DNA of 29,392 nucleotides. It comes from Candidatus Bathycorpusculum fermentans (lineage in GTDB: Archaea; Thermoproteota; Bathyarchaeia; Bathyarchaeales; Bathycorpusculaceae). Shown here in pieces: positions 16,701 to 25,105 of this stretch. The stretch spans positions 1-29,392 of the forward strand of contig WRGM01000170.1 in NCBI GenBank assembly GCA_009787175.1, read 5' to 3'. The translations under genes and the position numbers were made by a program. The stretch's first letter is position 1; each line of letters opens with the position of its first letter. Under the pieces are notes generated by a model. The model ran no database searches, had not been told where the DNA came from, and was given only the letters and a program-made list of their open reading frames with translations.

Positions 16701-18950
16701 ATGATCATGAAGGGTAAGAAGACATATCTCCTCTTGGTGGTAATTGTGTTTCTTATTTTGTTTTCTGCCTGTGGTGGTATTTTAATGATGTCGGCGCATT
16801 CTCGAATAGATTCTTGGCCGTTGTTTCGTCAAAATCTGCAGCGTACAGGTTATATGGATACTAGTCCGCCGTTAACTAATGAGACGCTTTGGCAATTTAG
16901 TACTGGTGGTCAAATGGGTTCTCCTACTGTTCAAGGTGGTCTTGTGTATGTGGGTGGTTATGATCATAAAATTTATGCTTTTGATGTTGAGACTGGTGTA
17001 GTGGTTTGGAATTATACTACTGATGGTATTATAGTTTCAAGACCTGCGGTTGTTGATGGTTTGGTTTATGTTGGTTCTGAGGATAATTATCTTTACGCGT
17101 TGGATGTGCAGACGGGTGGTTTAGTTTGGAGGTATGAAACGGGTTATTATGTGGATTCTGATCCTGCGGTGAGTAATGGTATAGTTTATGTGGGTTCTGA
17201 GGATCGGAATGTTTATGCTTTAAATGCTAAAACTGGTGTAAAAATTTGGAATTATACTACTGGGGGTCAAATAATGCTCTCTTCTCCAACGGTAGTTAAT
17301 GGGTTTGTGTATATTGGCGTGTTGGATCACAAGCTTTACGCTTTAAATGCTACTGATGGTAGTTTAATATGGACGTATGTTACGGGTGATAATATTATTG
17401 CGACTCCTGCTTTTTCAGAGGGTATAGTATATGCGGGGTCGTTGGATAACAATATTTACGCCCTAGATGCTTACACTGGTGGTCTGCTGTGGACTTTTAG
17501 TACCGGTGATGACGTGTTTTCTTCTCCTACACTTTCCGACGGATTGGTGTTTTTTGGGTCAAATGATGATAATCTTTACGCGTTAAGCGCAGCTGATGGT
17601 GCGCTTGTTTGGAAGTATACAACGGGTGATGATGTTTCTTCTCCTACACGGGTGTCAAACGGAGTTGTTTATGTAGGTTCTAATGACGGCTGCATTTATG
17701 CTTTAAATAGTCAAAATGGTAGGCTTCTTTGGCAGTATCGTACTAATGATATAGTGTATTCTCAACCTGAAGTTGGCGCTGGCTGCGTATTTGTAGGTGG
17801 ATGTGATGGTAAGCTCTATGCGTTGCATGCGAATACTGGTGATTTGGTTTGGAGTTTTAGAAGTGGCGGTAAAGTGGATTCTTCTCCTACGGTGTCGCAG
17901 GGTGTTGTCTATGTTGGTGCGCATAATGGTAAATTGTATGCTCTGAATGCTTCTACTGGCATGATAGGTTATGATTGGGAGCAGCATAATAATGCGATTT
18001 GGAGTTTTCAAGCTGATGATATGATAATGTTCTCTTCACCGGCTATCAGCAACGGTGTAGCGTATGTTGGTTCATATGATGGTAATGTTTATGCCATAAA
18101 TATTACAACTGGACAGCAAAAATGGAGTTTCTTAACAGGCTACGCGGTTGTTTCTTCACCTGCTGTATCTAACGGTATAGTTTACATAGGTTCAGAGGAT
18201 TATCAACTCTACGCGTTAAATGCTGAAAATGGTGCACTTGTTTGGAATTACACCTTTGGAGACATGATTATTACCTCTTCTCCTGCCCTTTCAAATGGTA
18301 ACGTGTACATAGGCTCCATGGACTATAATGTATATGCGTTAAATGCTCAGACGGGTGCTCAAATTTGGAATTATACAACAGGTGGTATAGTAACCTCAAC
18401 GCCTGCAGTCTCAAATGGTCTGGTTTATGTAGGCTCTTATGATAACAACATTTACGCTCTAAATGCTAACGATGGCAGTTTAGTGTGGAGTTACACTACA
18501 GGTGATAGTGTGGCATCCTCTGTTGCAATAGCACATGGCATAGCATATGTAGGTTCTGATGACGGTAAACTATACGCGTTAGATGCAGTTTCAGGGAATC
18601 TAAAATGGATCTACCAAATCAGTGGCGAAATAGCTTCTGCACCCGCCATAGCAGGAAACATTGTATTCTTTGGCTCATATGATAACCACCTCTATGCTCT
18701 AAATACAAAAGACGGCAGTCTTGTCTGGAGATACCAAACTGACGGCTGGCTAGTTTCCTCACCTACCATCGTTAACGGAGTTTTATACATTGGCTCATAT
18801 GACCACTCTGTATATGCAATTGGCACAATCCAAGACACATCAAACCCAACAGTTAATCCCCTAACAGTTATCCTTGTAATAACCGGTTTAATTGCTGCTC
18901 TTCTTTTTTGCATTTTATATCTGCGAAAATGTTTAACAGACAAACTTTAA
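16701..18950 (+). CDS. Membrane-anchored PQQ-type beta-propeller repeat protein
   Basis: After a hydrophobic signal/anchor (residues about 8-31, with FSAC resembling a lipobox) comes SWPLFRQNLQRTGY, typical of PQQ-like propeller proteins. Sixteen copies of a blade motif of the type VYVGSYDNNIYALNAxTG are visible, each about 40 residues and followed by W-Y-TG and SSPAVSNG. Sixteen blades would suit two eight-bladed propellers; a short insertion (GYDWEQHNNA) breaks the pattern between repeats 9 and 10. A C-terminal membrane span (about 717-740) ends in basic residues, so the propellers face outside. Such proteins often bind ligands or scaffold rather than use PQQ. Length 749 aa. An ATG at 16707 is an alternative start. 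Codons change from G/T-ending to A/C-ending around 18280. Confidence 0.88.
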   Translation: MIMKGKKTYLLLVVIVFLILFSACGGILMMSAHSRIDSWPLFRQNLQRTGYMDTSPPLTNETLWQFSTGGQMGSPTVQGGLVYVGGYDHKIYAFDVETGVVVWNYTTDGIIVSRPAVVDGLVYVGSEDNYLYALDVQTGGLVWRYETGYYVDSDPAVSNGIVYVGSEDRNVYALNAKTGVKIWNYTTGGQIMLSSPTVVNGFVYIGVLDHKLYALNATDGSLIWTYVTGDNIIATPAFSEGIVYAGSLDNNIYALDAYTGGLLWTFSTGDDVFSSPTLSDGLVFFGSNDDNLYALSAADGALVWKYTTGDDVSSPTRVSNGVVYVGSNDGCIYALNSQNGRLLWQYRTNDIVYSQPEVGAGCVFVGGCDGKLYALHANTGDLVWSFRSGGKVDSSPTVSQGVVYVGAHNGKLYALNASTGMIGYDWEQHNNAIWSFQADDMIMFSSPAISNGVAYVGSYDGNVYAINITTGQQKWSFLTGYAVVSSPAVSNGIVYIGSEDYQLYALNAENGALVWNYTFGDMIITSSPALSNGNVYIGSMDYNVYALNAQTGAQIWNYTTGGIVTSTPAVSNGLVYVGSYDNNIYALNANDGSLVWSYTTGDSVASSVAIAHGIAYVGSDDGKLYALDAVSGNLKWIYQISGEIASAPAIAGNIVFFGSYDNHLYALNTKDGSLVWRYQTDGWLVSSPTIVNGVLYIGSYDHSVYAIGTIQDTSNPTVNPLTVILVITGLIAALLFCILYLRKCLTDKL

Positions 18951-18986
18951 AGAAGGACTATGTAAAATCTGTTTAGGATGAACATA

Positions 18987-20138
18987 ATGAGCCGCAAAGG
19001 TATAGTAACAATTTTTCTCTGCACAATTTTAGTAATCGTACTTTTTGTCGGCATCCAAGTCTTCTCTAGTAGCCATACTACATATAACGTGGATATCTAC
19101 GTAGGCGTAGATGCCGCATATGATAATATAACTGAATTGAAGGCACGCGTAGATCAGGTTAAGGATTACACTAACCTCTTTATTTTAGGCAGCACAGGCA
19201 TAACTCTTGATGAAACAAAACTTAACGAAATGTGCGAGTACATTAACGCCCGCGGTCTTAGTTTTGCTACTTACACTCATACTACTGAGGATACGGATAT
19301 AAATTTCAACCAATCAACTTGGACAACTTATGCTAAGCAACAGTTTGGTGATAACTTTTTAGGATTATATAGCTACGATGAACCCGGCGGACACCAAATA
19401 GACGCAGACCATCCCTACATGATAGTTCCAGACGCAAACAATTACTCTGACGCAGCTACTAAATATGCAAAAAACCTAAACAATTATCTCTCCGAATTTC
19501 TCGCCCTAAACTCTTCACTTATAACCTCTGACTATGCCCTATACGAATACAATTACCGCGCAGGCTACAACATAGTCTTAGCCGAATATGCCTGGAATCA
19601 CAGCAGACCATTAAACACTGCCCTCTGCCGCGGATCAGCTACAATGCAAGACAAAGACTGGGGAGTAATGCTAACCTATACATACGACCATACTCCCTAT
19701 CTCGCTTCAGGATCTGAACTATATCAGGACATGATAACCGCATATCAAAATGGCGCTAAATACATCATAATTTTCGACTATGCCATGGAAACAGAAACTG
19801 GAATATCCCATGGAATACTCCAACAAGAACACTTAGATGCCCTTAAACAGTTCTGGAAATACGTCAAAACAAACCCTCAACCGAGTAACCCTGTTAATGA
19901 ACGAATAGCATATGTACTTCCATCCGGCTTTGGTTATGGCTTCCGCGGATCAGATGATTGGTTCTGGGGTATATGGAAAGATAGTGCTCTTTCAAACCAG
20001 ATTTGGAATGATGTGAATGCTTATTCTCAGCAGTATGACCAAAAATTTGATGTAATATATGTTGATACTCCAAATTTTGAGCATTGGGCTTATAGCAAGC
20101 TTATTTATTGGAATGGCACAGTGCAAACAAGACCGTAA
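18987..20138 (+). CDS. Membrane-anchored extracellular TIM-barrel-like protein
   Basis: I do not recognise a named family. The protein (383 aa) has an N-terminal membrane anchor (residues about 7-27) followed by an outside domain with alternating strands and helices: YNVDIYVGVDAAYDNI, NLFILGSTG, ARGLSFATYTHT, a conserved-looking GLYSYDEPGG (DEPGG at about 131-135), WGVMLTYTYDHTPYL, and KYIIIFDYAM. The strand-end acidic residues resemble glycoside-hydrolase-like TIM barrels, and DEPGG is a candidate active-site loop. It starts 36 bases after the propeller gene and is probably in its operon. AGGATGA before the ATG at 18987 favours that start over ATG 18978. The function is probably on cell-surface or environmental polysaccharide, but this is inference. 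Confidence 0.75.
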   Translation: MSRKGIVTIFLCTILVIVLFVGIQVFSSSHTTYNVDIYVGVDAAYDNITELKARVDQVKDYTNLFILGSTGITLDETKLNEMCEYINARGLSFATYTHTTEDTDINFNQSTWTTYAKQQFGDNFLGLYSYDEPGGHQIDADHPYMIVPDANNYSDAATKYAKNLNNYLSEFLALNSSLITSDYALYEYNYRAGYNIVLAEYAWNHSRPLNTALCRGSATMQDKDWGVMLTYTYDHTPYLASGSELYQDMITAYQNGAKYIIIFDYAMETETGISHGILQQEHLDALKQFWKYVKTNPQPSNPVNERIAYVLPSGFGYGFRGSDDWFWGIWKDSALSNQIWNDVNAYSQQYDQKFDVIYVDTPNFEHWAYSKLIYWNGTVQTRP

Positions 20139-20252
20139 TTTCCAGGTTTTTTCCTTTCAGCTATCAAACAGTTTATCAGCTTAAGGGGGTATTTAACAGA
20201 AACTTTATTATGGTAACATGGGCATTTTAAAAAACAATTTGAGGAGTAATAA

Positions 20253-21563
20253 ATGAAAACCACGGCGACTGAACAAGCAGGTGTATATGATCTAAGAACA
20301 AATTGGCCGCCTTACACTTATAGAGATTATCCCGAAATTAAACCTGAGACATATCAGGCTTTTCTAAACTTTTTAGACACAGAAAACACGTCAAAGCGTT
20401 TAATGGAACTACAACCCTGGGTATCTATATGCGACTCTCGCTGTTCCTTTTGCTATTTTCCGACTACTGCTACAAGTAAAGCCCGTATAGAACCATATCT
20501 TGCTGCGCTAAAAAAAGAACTTGACATGTACGCTAAAACTCGATACTTGCAAACAAGCGTTTTCGATGAGATTGTCCTTGGCGGCGGAACACCTAGTATT
20601 TTGACCGCTGAACAAATGATTGATCTAATAGAATACTGCAAGGAACGCTTTAATGTAACTGATGAATATTTCATAAAAGTTACAGGTTCCTCAAAAAGCT
20701 TTGACCGCCATAAAATTGTAAAACTTGCAGAGTACGGGACTTTCCAAATGGATATGGGTGCTCAAACTTTTGATAACACTCTGCGAAAAGCCTTCTGTCT
20801 ACCCGACCCCGCAGAGCAGGTTGAAGATGCAATAAAGCTTGCACGTAAGCTAGGTATGTGTGTTTGTGCAGATATACTCTATAATCTACCCGGTCAAACT
20901 ATGGAGTCCTGGGTAAATACGCTAAAGAAATGCATAGAGTTAGATATTGAAGTTGACGTTTACGCCTTAGAAGTTGTACCTGACACTATTTTAGATACAC
21001 AAATAAAAGCAGGTAAAATGCCTCCCCCAGGTGACGTGGAATATGAGACTCAAATGTATCTAACCGCATATCAAATGTTAACTGATGCAGGTTACAAAGC
21101 TGTTGGACATGATAGATTCTCTCGCGAACCTTGGCACTTCAAAGAATCCTGCCTTAACGGTTGGCCCTTTGCCGCTCAATTAACCACGGGCGCAGGTTGC
21201 TTTATGGGTTACTTTGAAACGTTCTCTTACTCTAACATTGAAGATATTAACCAATACATGGAAGCTGTAAACGCGGGCAGATTGCCAATCAATAAAATTA
21301 GTGAATCTACAACAGAAGAAATGATGCAAAAAGTAATGACACGCCTCTATCTCCGATTACCCGTTGATAAACTCGAATTCAAAGAGCGATTCGGTAAAAA
21401 TCCAGAAGACGTCTTTGGACCACAACTTGAACGACTTGTCGAAAAAAATTTACTAACAATTGATGACAAAGAAATCAAGATCACAAAACTTGGTGACATC
21501 TGGAAAGGTAACATTGCATGGGAATTCGCGGGCAACCCACGAGCCAAAAACATGCTCAAATAA
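20253..21563 (+). CDS. HemN/HemW-like radical SAM protein (coproporphyrinogen oxidase superfamily)
   Basis: The 436 aa protein follows the HemN/HemW/HutW layout: a radical SAM cysteine motif CDSRCSFC (CxxxCxxC) near residues 60-67, VLGGGTPSILTAEQM, MGAQTFDNTLRKAF, ADILYNLPGQTMESW, VYALEVVPDT, and a C-terminal domain with TTGAGCFMGY and an RLYLRLPVDK segment. In classical members the motif is preceded by YxHIPFC; here it is WVSICDSRC, so the N-terminal loop is divergent. It may be a heme chaperone, a heme-handling enzyme, or a new subfamily; true coproporphyrinogen oxidase activity should not be assumed. GAGGAG lies close before the ATG. It stands alone, 114 bases after the surface-protein operon. 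Confidence 0.83.
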   Translation: MKTTATEQAGVYDLRTNWPPYTYRDYPEIKPETYQAFLNFLDTENTSKRLMELQPWVSICDSRCSFCYFPTTATSKARIEPYLAALKKELDMYAKTRYLQTSVFDEIVLGGGTPSILTAEQMIDLIEYCKERFNVTDEYFIKVTGSSKSFDRHKIVKLAEYGTFQMDMGAQTFDNTLRKAFCLPDPAEQVEDAIKLARKLGMCVCADILYNLPGQTMESWVNTLKKCIELDIEVDVYALEVVPDTILDTQIKAGKMPPPGDVEYETQMYLTAYQMLTDAGYKAVGHDRFSREPWHFKESCLNGWPFAAQLTTGAGCFMGYFETFSYSNIEDINQYMEAVNAGRLPINKISESTTEEMMQKVMTRLYLRLPVDKLEFKERFGKNPEDVFGPQLERLVEKNLLTIDDKEIKITKLGDIWKGNIAWEFAGNPRAKNMLK

Positions 21564-21576
21564 GCATCCATAGATC

Positions 21577-21607
21577 GTTGACTTAAAACGTCAACAGCCT
21601 CTTTTTT
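21577..21607 (+). terminator. Hairpin plus T tract after the HemN-like gene
   Basis: GTTGAC (21577-21582) pairs perfectly with GTCAAC (21590-21595) around a seven-base loop and is followed by a T6 run at 21602-21607. It lies 13 bases after the stop codon, between convergent genes. A further T run at 21642-21649 follows. Confidence 0.55.
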
Positions 21608-21653
21608 AGACTCTAAATATCCATCAGTAAAGTTATAACCGTTTTTTTTTCTG

Positions 21654-22781
21654 TTATGTGGTCATTAGTTTTCTTATTGCGTTAACAAGTTTTTGGTTAT
21701 CTTTATCTGAGCGGACAGTTACGCGGAAGTATGTGTTGTCTAGCCCTACAAAGGTGCAGCAATCTCGGATTAGCATGCCTAACTTTGCTGTTTCTTCTTT
21801 AATTTTAGTTGAAGTGATTTTGCCATTGGTTATTTTTACGAGCAAAAAGTTGGTATCTGAAGGGAAAACCTGTAAACCGGGGATTTCTCCAAGTTGCTCT
21901 GCAAATCTGATGCGCTCTTGTACAATTGTACGTTTAGTGTTTTCTATAAACTCTTTATCACTAAAAGCTGCTAAAGTAACAGACCCTGCGAGACTGTTTA
22001 TACTCCACGGTTGTCGCACATCTAAGAGTTTGCTGATTAAACTTTTCGCAGCTACACCATAGCCAAAGCGTATGCCTGGCATGCCATAAAATTTAGTTAC
22101 TGAGCGGATAACAAATAGGTTTTCATACTTGTTTACCTCGCCTGCTAATGTCTCTGTTTGTTCTCTGTCAGTAAATTCAATATAGTTTTCATCTATGCTA
22201 AAAATCACGTCTTTTTTCTGACAATACTCTACCAAGTCAAGAACTTCATCTTTTAGGTACAATTTACCCGATGGACTATGCGGGTTGCATATGGAAACGA
22301 TTTTGGTGTCGGGTGTTATGGCTTTTTTGATTTTTTCGTTTTCCATACTAAAATCAGGTTGTAACTGTACATAGATGGTTTGTCCTCCTAAGCGTAATGC
22401 TGCTTTTTCGTATTCAGTAAAGGAGGGCACTGGCACTACAGCTTTAAAGTTAGTTTTTGAAAAAATTTCCGTAATCATGTAAATAAGTTCAATTGAACCA
22501 TTACCTAAAATAATGTTATCTGCGTTCACATCTGGCTGATTAACATATTCTGCAATACTTTTGCATAATTCAACAGGGTTAGGGTCAGGATAGAATTTTA
22601 TCAGTTTAGCGTTCTTTTCTACGGCTTCAATGGCTTTTTGTGAGGGACCTAAATGGTTAATTGGACCGCTAAAGTCAAGTGCTTCTGTAAGTGGGATATT
22701 GTATTTTCTGCAAAAACCCCAGACATCTCCACCATGGCTTACAAATCTGCGTTCTCTACATTCACCATTATTATTCGTCAA
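21654..22781 (-). CDS. cobD: CobD-like L-threonine-O-3-phosphate decarboxylase (PLP aminotransferase fold)
   Basis: The product makes (R)-1-aminopropan-2-ol phosphate, the linker that CbiB attaches to the corrin. Its N terminus, SHGGDVWGFCRKYNIPL then LDFSGPINHLGPS, is the CobD signature rather than that of histidinol-phosphate aminotransferase. Fold-type I landmarks follow: ILGNGSIELIY, NPHSPSGKLY, IDENYIEF, and the PLP lysine in SVTKFYGMPGIRFGYG. The start is a TTG at 22781, chosen because GGAGGAG lies seven bases upstream. The first residues overlap the end of the upstream membrane-protein gene by 11 bases. HisC-type activity is the main alternative. Although about 10 kb from cbiB, it completes that step of the pathway. 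Length 375 aa. Confidence 0.85.
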   Translation of the reverse strand: MTNNNGECRERRFVSHGGDVWGFCRKYNIPLTEALDFSGPINHLGPSQKAIEAVEKNAKLIKFYPDPNPVELCKSIAEYVNQPDVNADNIILGNGSIELIYMITEIFSKTNFKAVVPVPSFTEYEKAALRLGGQTIYVQLQPDFSMENEKIKKAITPDTKIVSICNPHSPSGKLYLKDEVLDLVEYCQKKDVIFSIDENYIEFTDREQTETLAGEVNKYENLFVIRSVTKFYGMPGIRFGYGVAAKSLISKLLDVRQPWSINSLAGSVTLAAFSDKEFIENTKRTIVQERIRFAEQLGEIPGLQVFPSDTNFLLVKITNGKITSTKIKEETAKLGMLIRDCCTFVGLDNTYFRVTVRSDKDNQKLVNAIRKLMTT

Positions 22782-23328
22782 TTTTTTTCTCCTCCATTAA
22801 ACTTGCAATTTTTTTCTCTATTTGTAGATGCGCTCTATAATGCGCGTTATATTGATTAACCACTTTATATAGCCAGTAAATTATTCCAAAGCCTAATGTC
22901 ACTATGGTAATTATCGTATACACTTTTATGGGTATCGTTTGTGTCATAAATATGCGCTCTGGGAAGGCTTGAGCAAGAAACTTTTCCTGTTCCGCTTCAT
23001 GCATAGCTAAATCTTTAGAGAGTAAATATGTAATTATGAAAACTGGAATAACTAAAATAATGGCGGCGGCCCAAATTTTTGTGTTCATTTTATTTGGGTA
23101 TTTGCTTGTTTTTGGTGCAGCTTTATTTTGGTGTTGTAGATAATTTATGACTTGTTTTTCGAGTTCTTGTTCTTTTTTGAAGTGTTTGTTTCTGTTTTCA
23201 ATTAGGCGGTAAAACATGGGGAAGAATGCTAGTCCGAAAGTAATTATTGCGCTTAAGAACCACATAGAAAACCATGTTTTTTTATCGCTTTCTATTGGTG
23301 TAAATTTTGGGGTTTCCATGTTTCTCAT
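22771..23328 (-). CDS. Small membrane protein with charged helices, function unknown
   Basis: The family is not recognised. The 185 aa protein has three clear hydrophobic stretches: around FLSAIITFGLAFFPMFY near the N terminus, IWAAAIILVIPVFIITYLLS in the middle, and VYTIITIVTLGFGIIYWLY later. Each is followed or preceded by charged, Lys/Glu-rich helices (NRNKHFKKEQELEKQV; EKKIASLMEEKKIDE) that could form coiled coils. It overlaps the cobD start by 11 bases, so translation is probably coupled and it could work with cobalamin or corrinoid handling at the membrane. This link rests on position alone. Starts at 23331 (TTG), 23328 (ATG) and 23319 (ATG) are all possible; GGAT before 23328 makes it the choice. 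Confidence 0.72.
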   Translation of the reverse strand: MRNMETPKFTPIESDKKTWFSMWFLSAIITFGLAFFPMFYRLIENRNKHFKKEQELEKQVINYLQHQNKAAPKTSKYPNKMNTKIWAAAIILVIPVFIITYLLSKDLAMHEAEQEKFLAQAFPERIFMTQTIPIKVYTIITIVTLGFGIIYWLYKVVNQYNAHYRAHLQIEKKIASLMEEKKIDE

Positions 23329-23371
23329 CAATTATCCATAATTGCTGATTATAATGGTTGAGTAGCTAAAC

Positions 23372-23379
23372 TTTATAAG
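23372..23379 (+). promoter_or_regulatory. TATA box of the glycosyltransferase operon
   Basis: TTTATAAG at 23372-23379 would start transcription around 23399-23403, only a few bases before the ATG at 23406. No strong ribosome site precedes that ATG, so the first glycosyltransferase message is probably leaderless or nearly so. Confidence 0.55.
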
Positions 23380-23405
23380 TTCTTCCATTTAGGGTTATAA
23401 GTAGA

Positions 23406-24107
23406 ATGAACTTAAAACAAGTGCTGGTCTCTATAGTAATTCCTATGTATAATGAAGTGAAGACTATAGGGTCTGTAATTGAACGTGTTCAGACCGTTAT
23501 GAAGTCGTTAGGCTTAAATTATGAAATTATAGTGGTTGATGATCATTCTTTTGATAATTCTCTTATGGTTGCTAAGCGGTATCCTGTGCGTTTGTATCGT
23601 TTGACTATGCATGGCGGTAAAGGTATGGGGTTGCGTGCAGGTTTTGCTAAGGCTAGGGGTGATATAGTGGTAACTATTGACTCAGATGGGTCGCATCGTC
23701 CTGAGGAGTTGCCGCGGTTGTTACGTCCACTTTTGACTGATAAAGCGGATCTTGTTATTGGTTCGCGGTATTTATCTAGGCAAAGTGTGGATGCTAAAGA
23801 GCTCAATATGTTTGGTGTTAAGCTTTTTAATTTGATTATTCAAATGTTTATAGGTGTTCATGTTACTGATTCTCAGTCTGGTTTTCGTGCAATGAAGCGT
23901 GATGTTCTTGCTATTGAGCATTTGAAGTCATGTGGTTATGAAATTGAGACGGAAATGTTGGTGAAAACTGCTAAGAGTCGTTTTCGTGTCCTTGAGGTGC
24001 CGATAAGTTTTAAGCAGCGTACTTATGGCAGCTCAGGTGTTGTTTATTTAAATGATGGTTTTAGAATATTTGTCTCTATAATTTCAGCGTGGGTAAGGAG
24101 GGTGTAA
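23406..24107 (+). CDS. Family 2 glycosyltransferase, dolichol-phosphate mannose synthase type
   Basis: The 233 aa protein shows the GT-A fold pattern of dolichyl-phosphate sugar synthases: SIVIPMYNEVKTIGSVIERV at the N terminus, EIIVVDDHSFDNS, GGKGMGLRAGFAKARGD, the metal-binding TIDSDGSHRPEELP (DSD), DLVIGSRYL, and DSQSGFRAMKRDVL. It lacks the C-terminal membrane spans of some relatives. It would load a sugar onto a polyprenyl phosphate for use in N-glycan or S-layer glycan building. Codons are strongly G/T-ending. It is first of three glycosyltransferase genes in a tight operon. Confidence 0.9.
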   Translation: MNLKQVLVSIVIPMYNEVKTIGSVIERVQTVMKSLGLNYEIIVVDDHSFDNSLMVAKRYPVRLYRLTMHGGKGMGLRAGFAKARGDIVVTIDSDGSHRPEELPRLLRPLLTDKADLVIGSRYLSRQSVDAKELNMFGVKLFNLIIQMFIGVHVTDSQSGFRAMKRDVLAIEHLKSCGYEIETEMLVKTAKSRFRVLEVPISFKQRTYGSSGVVYLNDGFRIFVSIISAWVRRV

Positions 24108-24109
24108 TC

Positions 24110-25105
24110 TTGTCTGACATTTTACCTAAAGTGTCAATAATTGTATCTACCATGAATAATGAGGCAACTATTGAGGAGTGCCTACAGGCGTTATTGTCAC
24201 AAAATTATCCCATAGACAATTTGGAAATCATTCTAGTGGATGGCGGCTCAAAAGATAAGACTGTAGAGCTTGCTAAAAAATATCCTGTAAAGATATATCA
24301 AACGGTTTTGAATTGTCCGGCGGCATATAATTTTGCACAAAAACTTGCGCTTTATCCAATTTTAGGTTTTGTAGACTCTGACGCTAAAGTTGAACCAGAT
24401 TGGCTAAGAAAACTAGTTCCTCATATAGCTGACTCTAGTGTTGGCGGTGTTAGCGGTTCAATTGATACCTGGAATACGGATAATCCGTGGGCAAGAAGCA
24501 TAGGATATGAGCTTAAAACACGCTATCGCCGTATTGGAAAGTATACTAAGCGTATAGCTACTATGAATTTACTACTAAAAAAGGCCGTTCTTGAAGAAGT
24601 CGGCGGCTGGGCAGAGGATATGCCAAGTCAATATGATACTGAATTTGGCTATAGATTAGTCTTAAAAGGCTATAAAATAGCCTATGAACCCTCTTCCGTA
24701 TGCTATCATTTTAACAGGTCGTCTACTCAAAAATTTTATCGCCAACAGTTACAATACGGCAAAAACACCCTACGACTATACCTCAAACATGGCACATTAG
24801 CGCAGGGTGACGAAATTACCGATGTTGGCATGAACATTCAACCAATATGGCTCTTGGTAACAATGACCAGCTTCCTGTTAGGCATAATACCCCCTCTCCG
24901 TCTCCTATGGTACCTGTCAGGCATCCTGTTCTTAGCAATGACTGCTTACTATATCTATTCCGCAACAAAAATCGCTATTGAATTTAAAGACAAATCCGCA
25001 ATGCGCCTAATTATACTCTACTACATACGCTCATTTGCATGGTTCACCGGAGCTATAATTACAACAATAGCATACATTGGAGGTAAACGTAGATATGGCA
25101 AATAG
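24110..25105 (+). CDS. Family 2 glycosyltransferase with C-terminal membrane segments
   Basis: GT-A fold sequence VSIIVSTMNNEATIEECLQAL, EIILVDGGSKDKTVELAKKY, FVDSDAKVEPDWLRKL (DSD), and SIDTWNTDNPWARSIGYEL. This is followed by EVGGWAEDMPSQYDTEFGYRLVLKGYKI (the acceptor-side ED-type motif) and two or three C-terminal hydrophobic segments near residues 240-325. The start is taken as the TTG at 24110, because AAGGAGGG at 24095-24102 is well placed for it and the gene then follows the previous stop by two bases. An upstream GTG at 24089 would overlap the previous gene and put the ribosome site inside the coding region. Likely adds sugars to a lipid-linked glycan at the membrane. Length 331 aa. 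Confidence 0.87.
   Translation: MSDILPKVSIIVSTMNNEATIEECLQALLSQNYPIDNLEIILVDGGSKDKTVELAKKYPVKIYQTVLNCPAAYNFAQKLALYPILGFVDSDAKVEPDWLRKLVPHIADSSVGGVSGSIDTWNTDNPWARSIGYELKTRYRRIGKYTKRIATMNLLLKKAVLEEVGGWAEDMPSQYDTEFGYRLVLKGYKIAYEPSSVCYHFNRSSTQKFYRQQLQYGKNTLRLYLKHGTLAQGDEITDVGMNIQPIWLLVTMTSFLLGIIPPLRLLWYLSGILFLAMTAYYIYSATKIAIEFKDKSAMRLIILYYIRSFAWFTGAIITTIAYIGGKRRYGK

Noticed and set aside
16900..18830. Tandem DNA repeat or CRISPR-like array
   Set aside because: The periodic sequence is the roughly 120-base coding unit of the beta-propeller blades; copies vary at synonymous sites and there are no spacers.
21654..22781. Histidinol-phosphate aminotransferase (HisC)
   Set aside because: The HGGDVW and LDFSGPINHLGP N terminus is that of CobD, and cobalamin genes are in the window while no his genes are.
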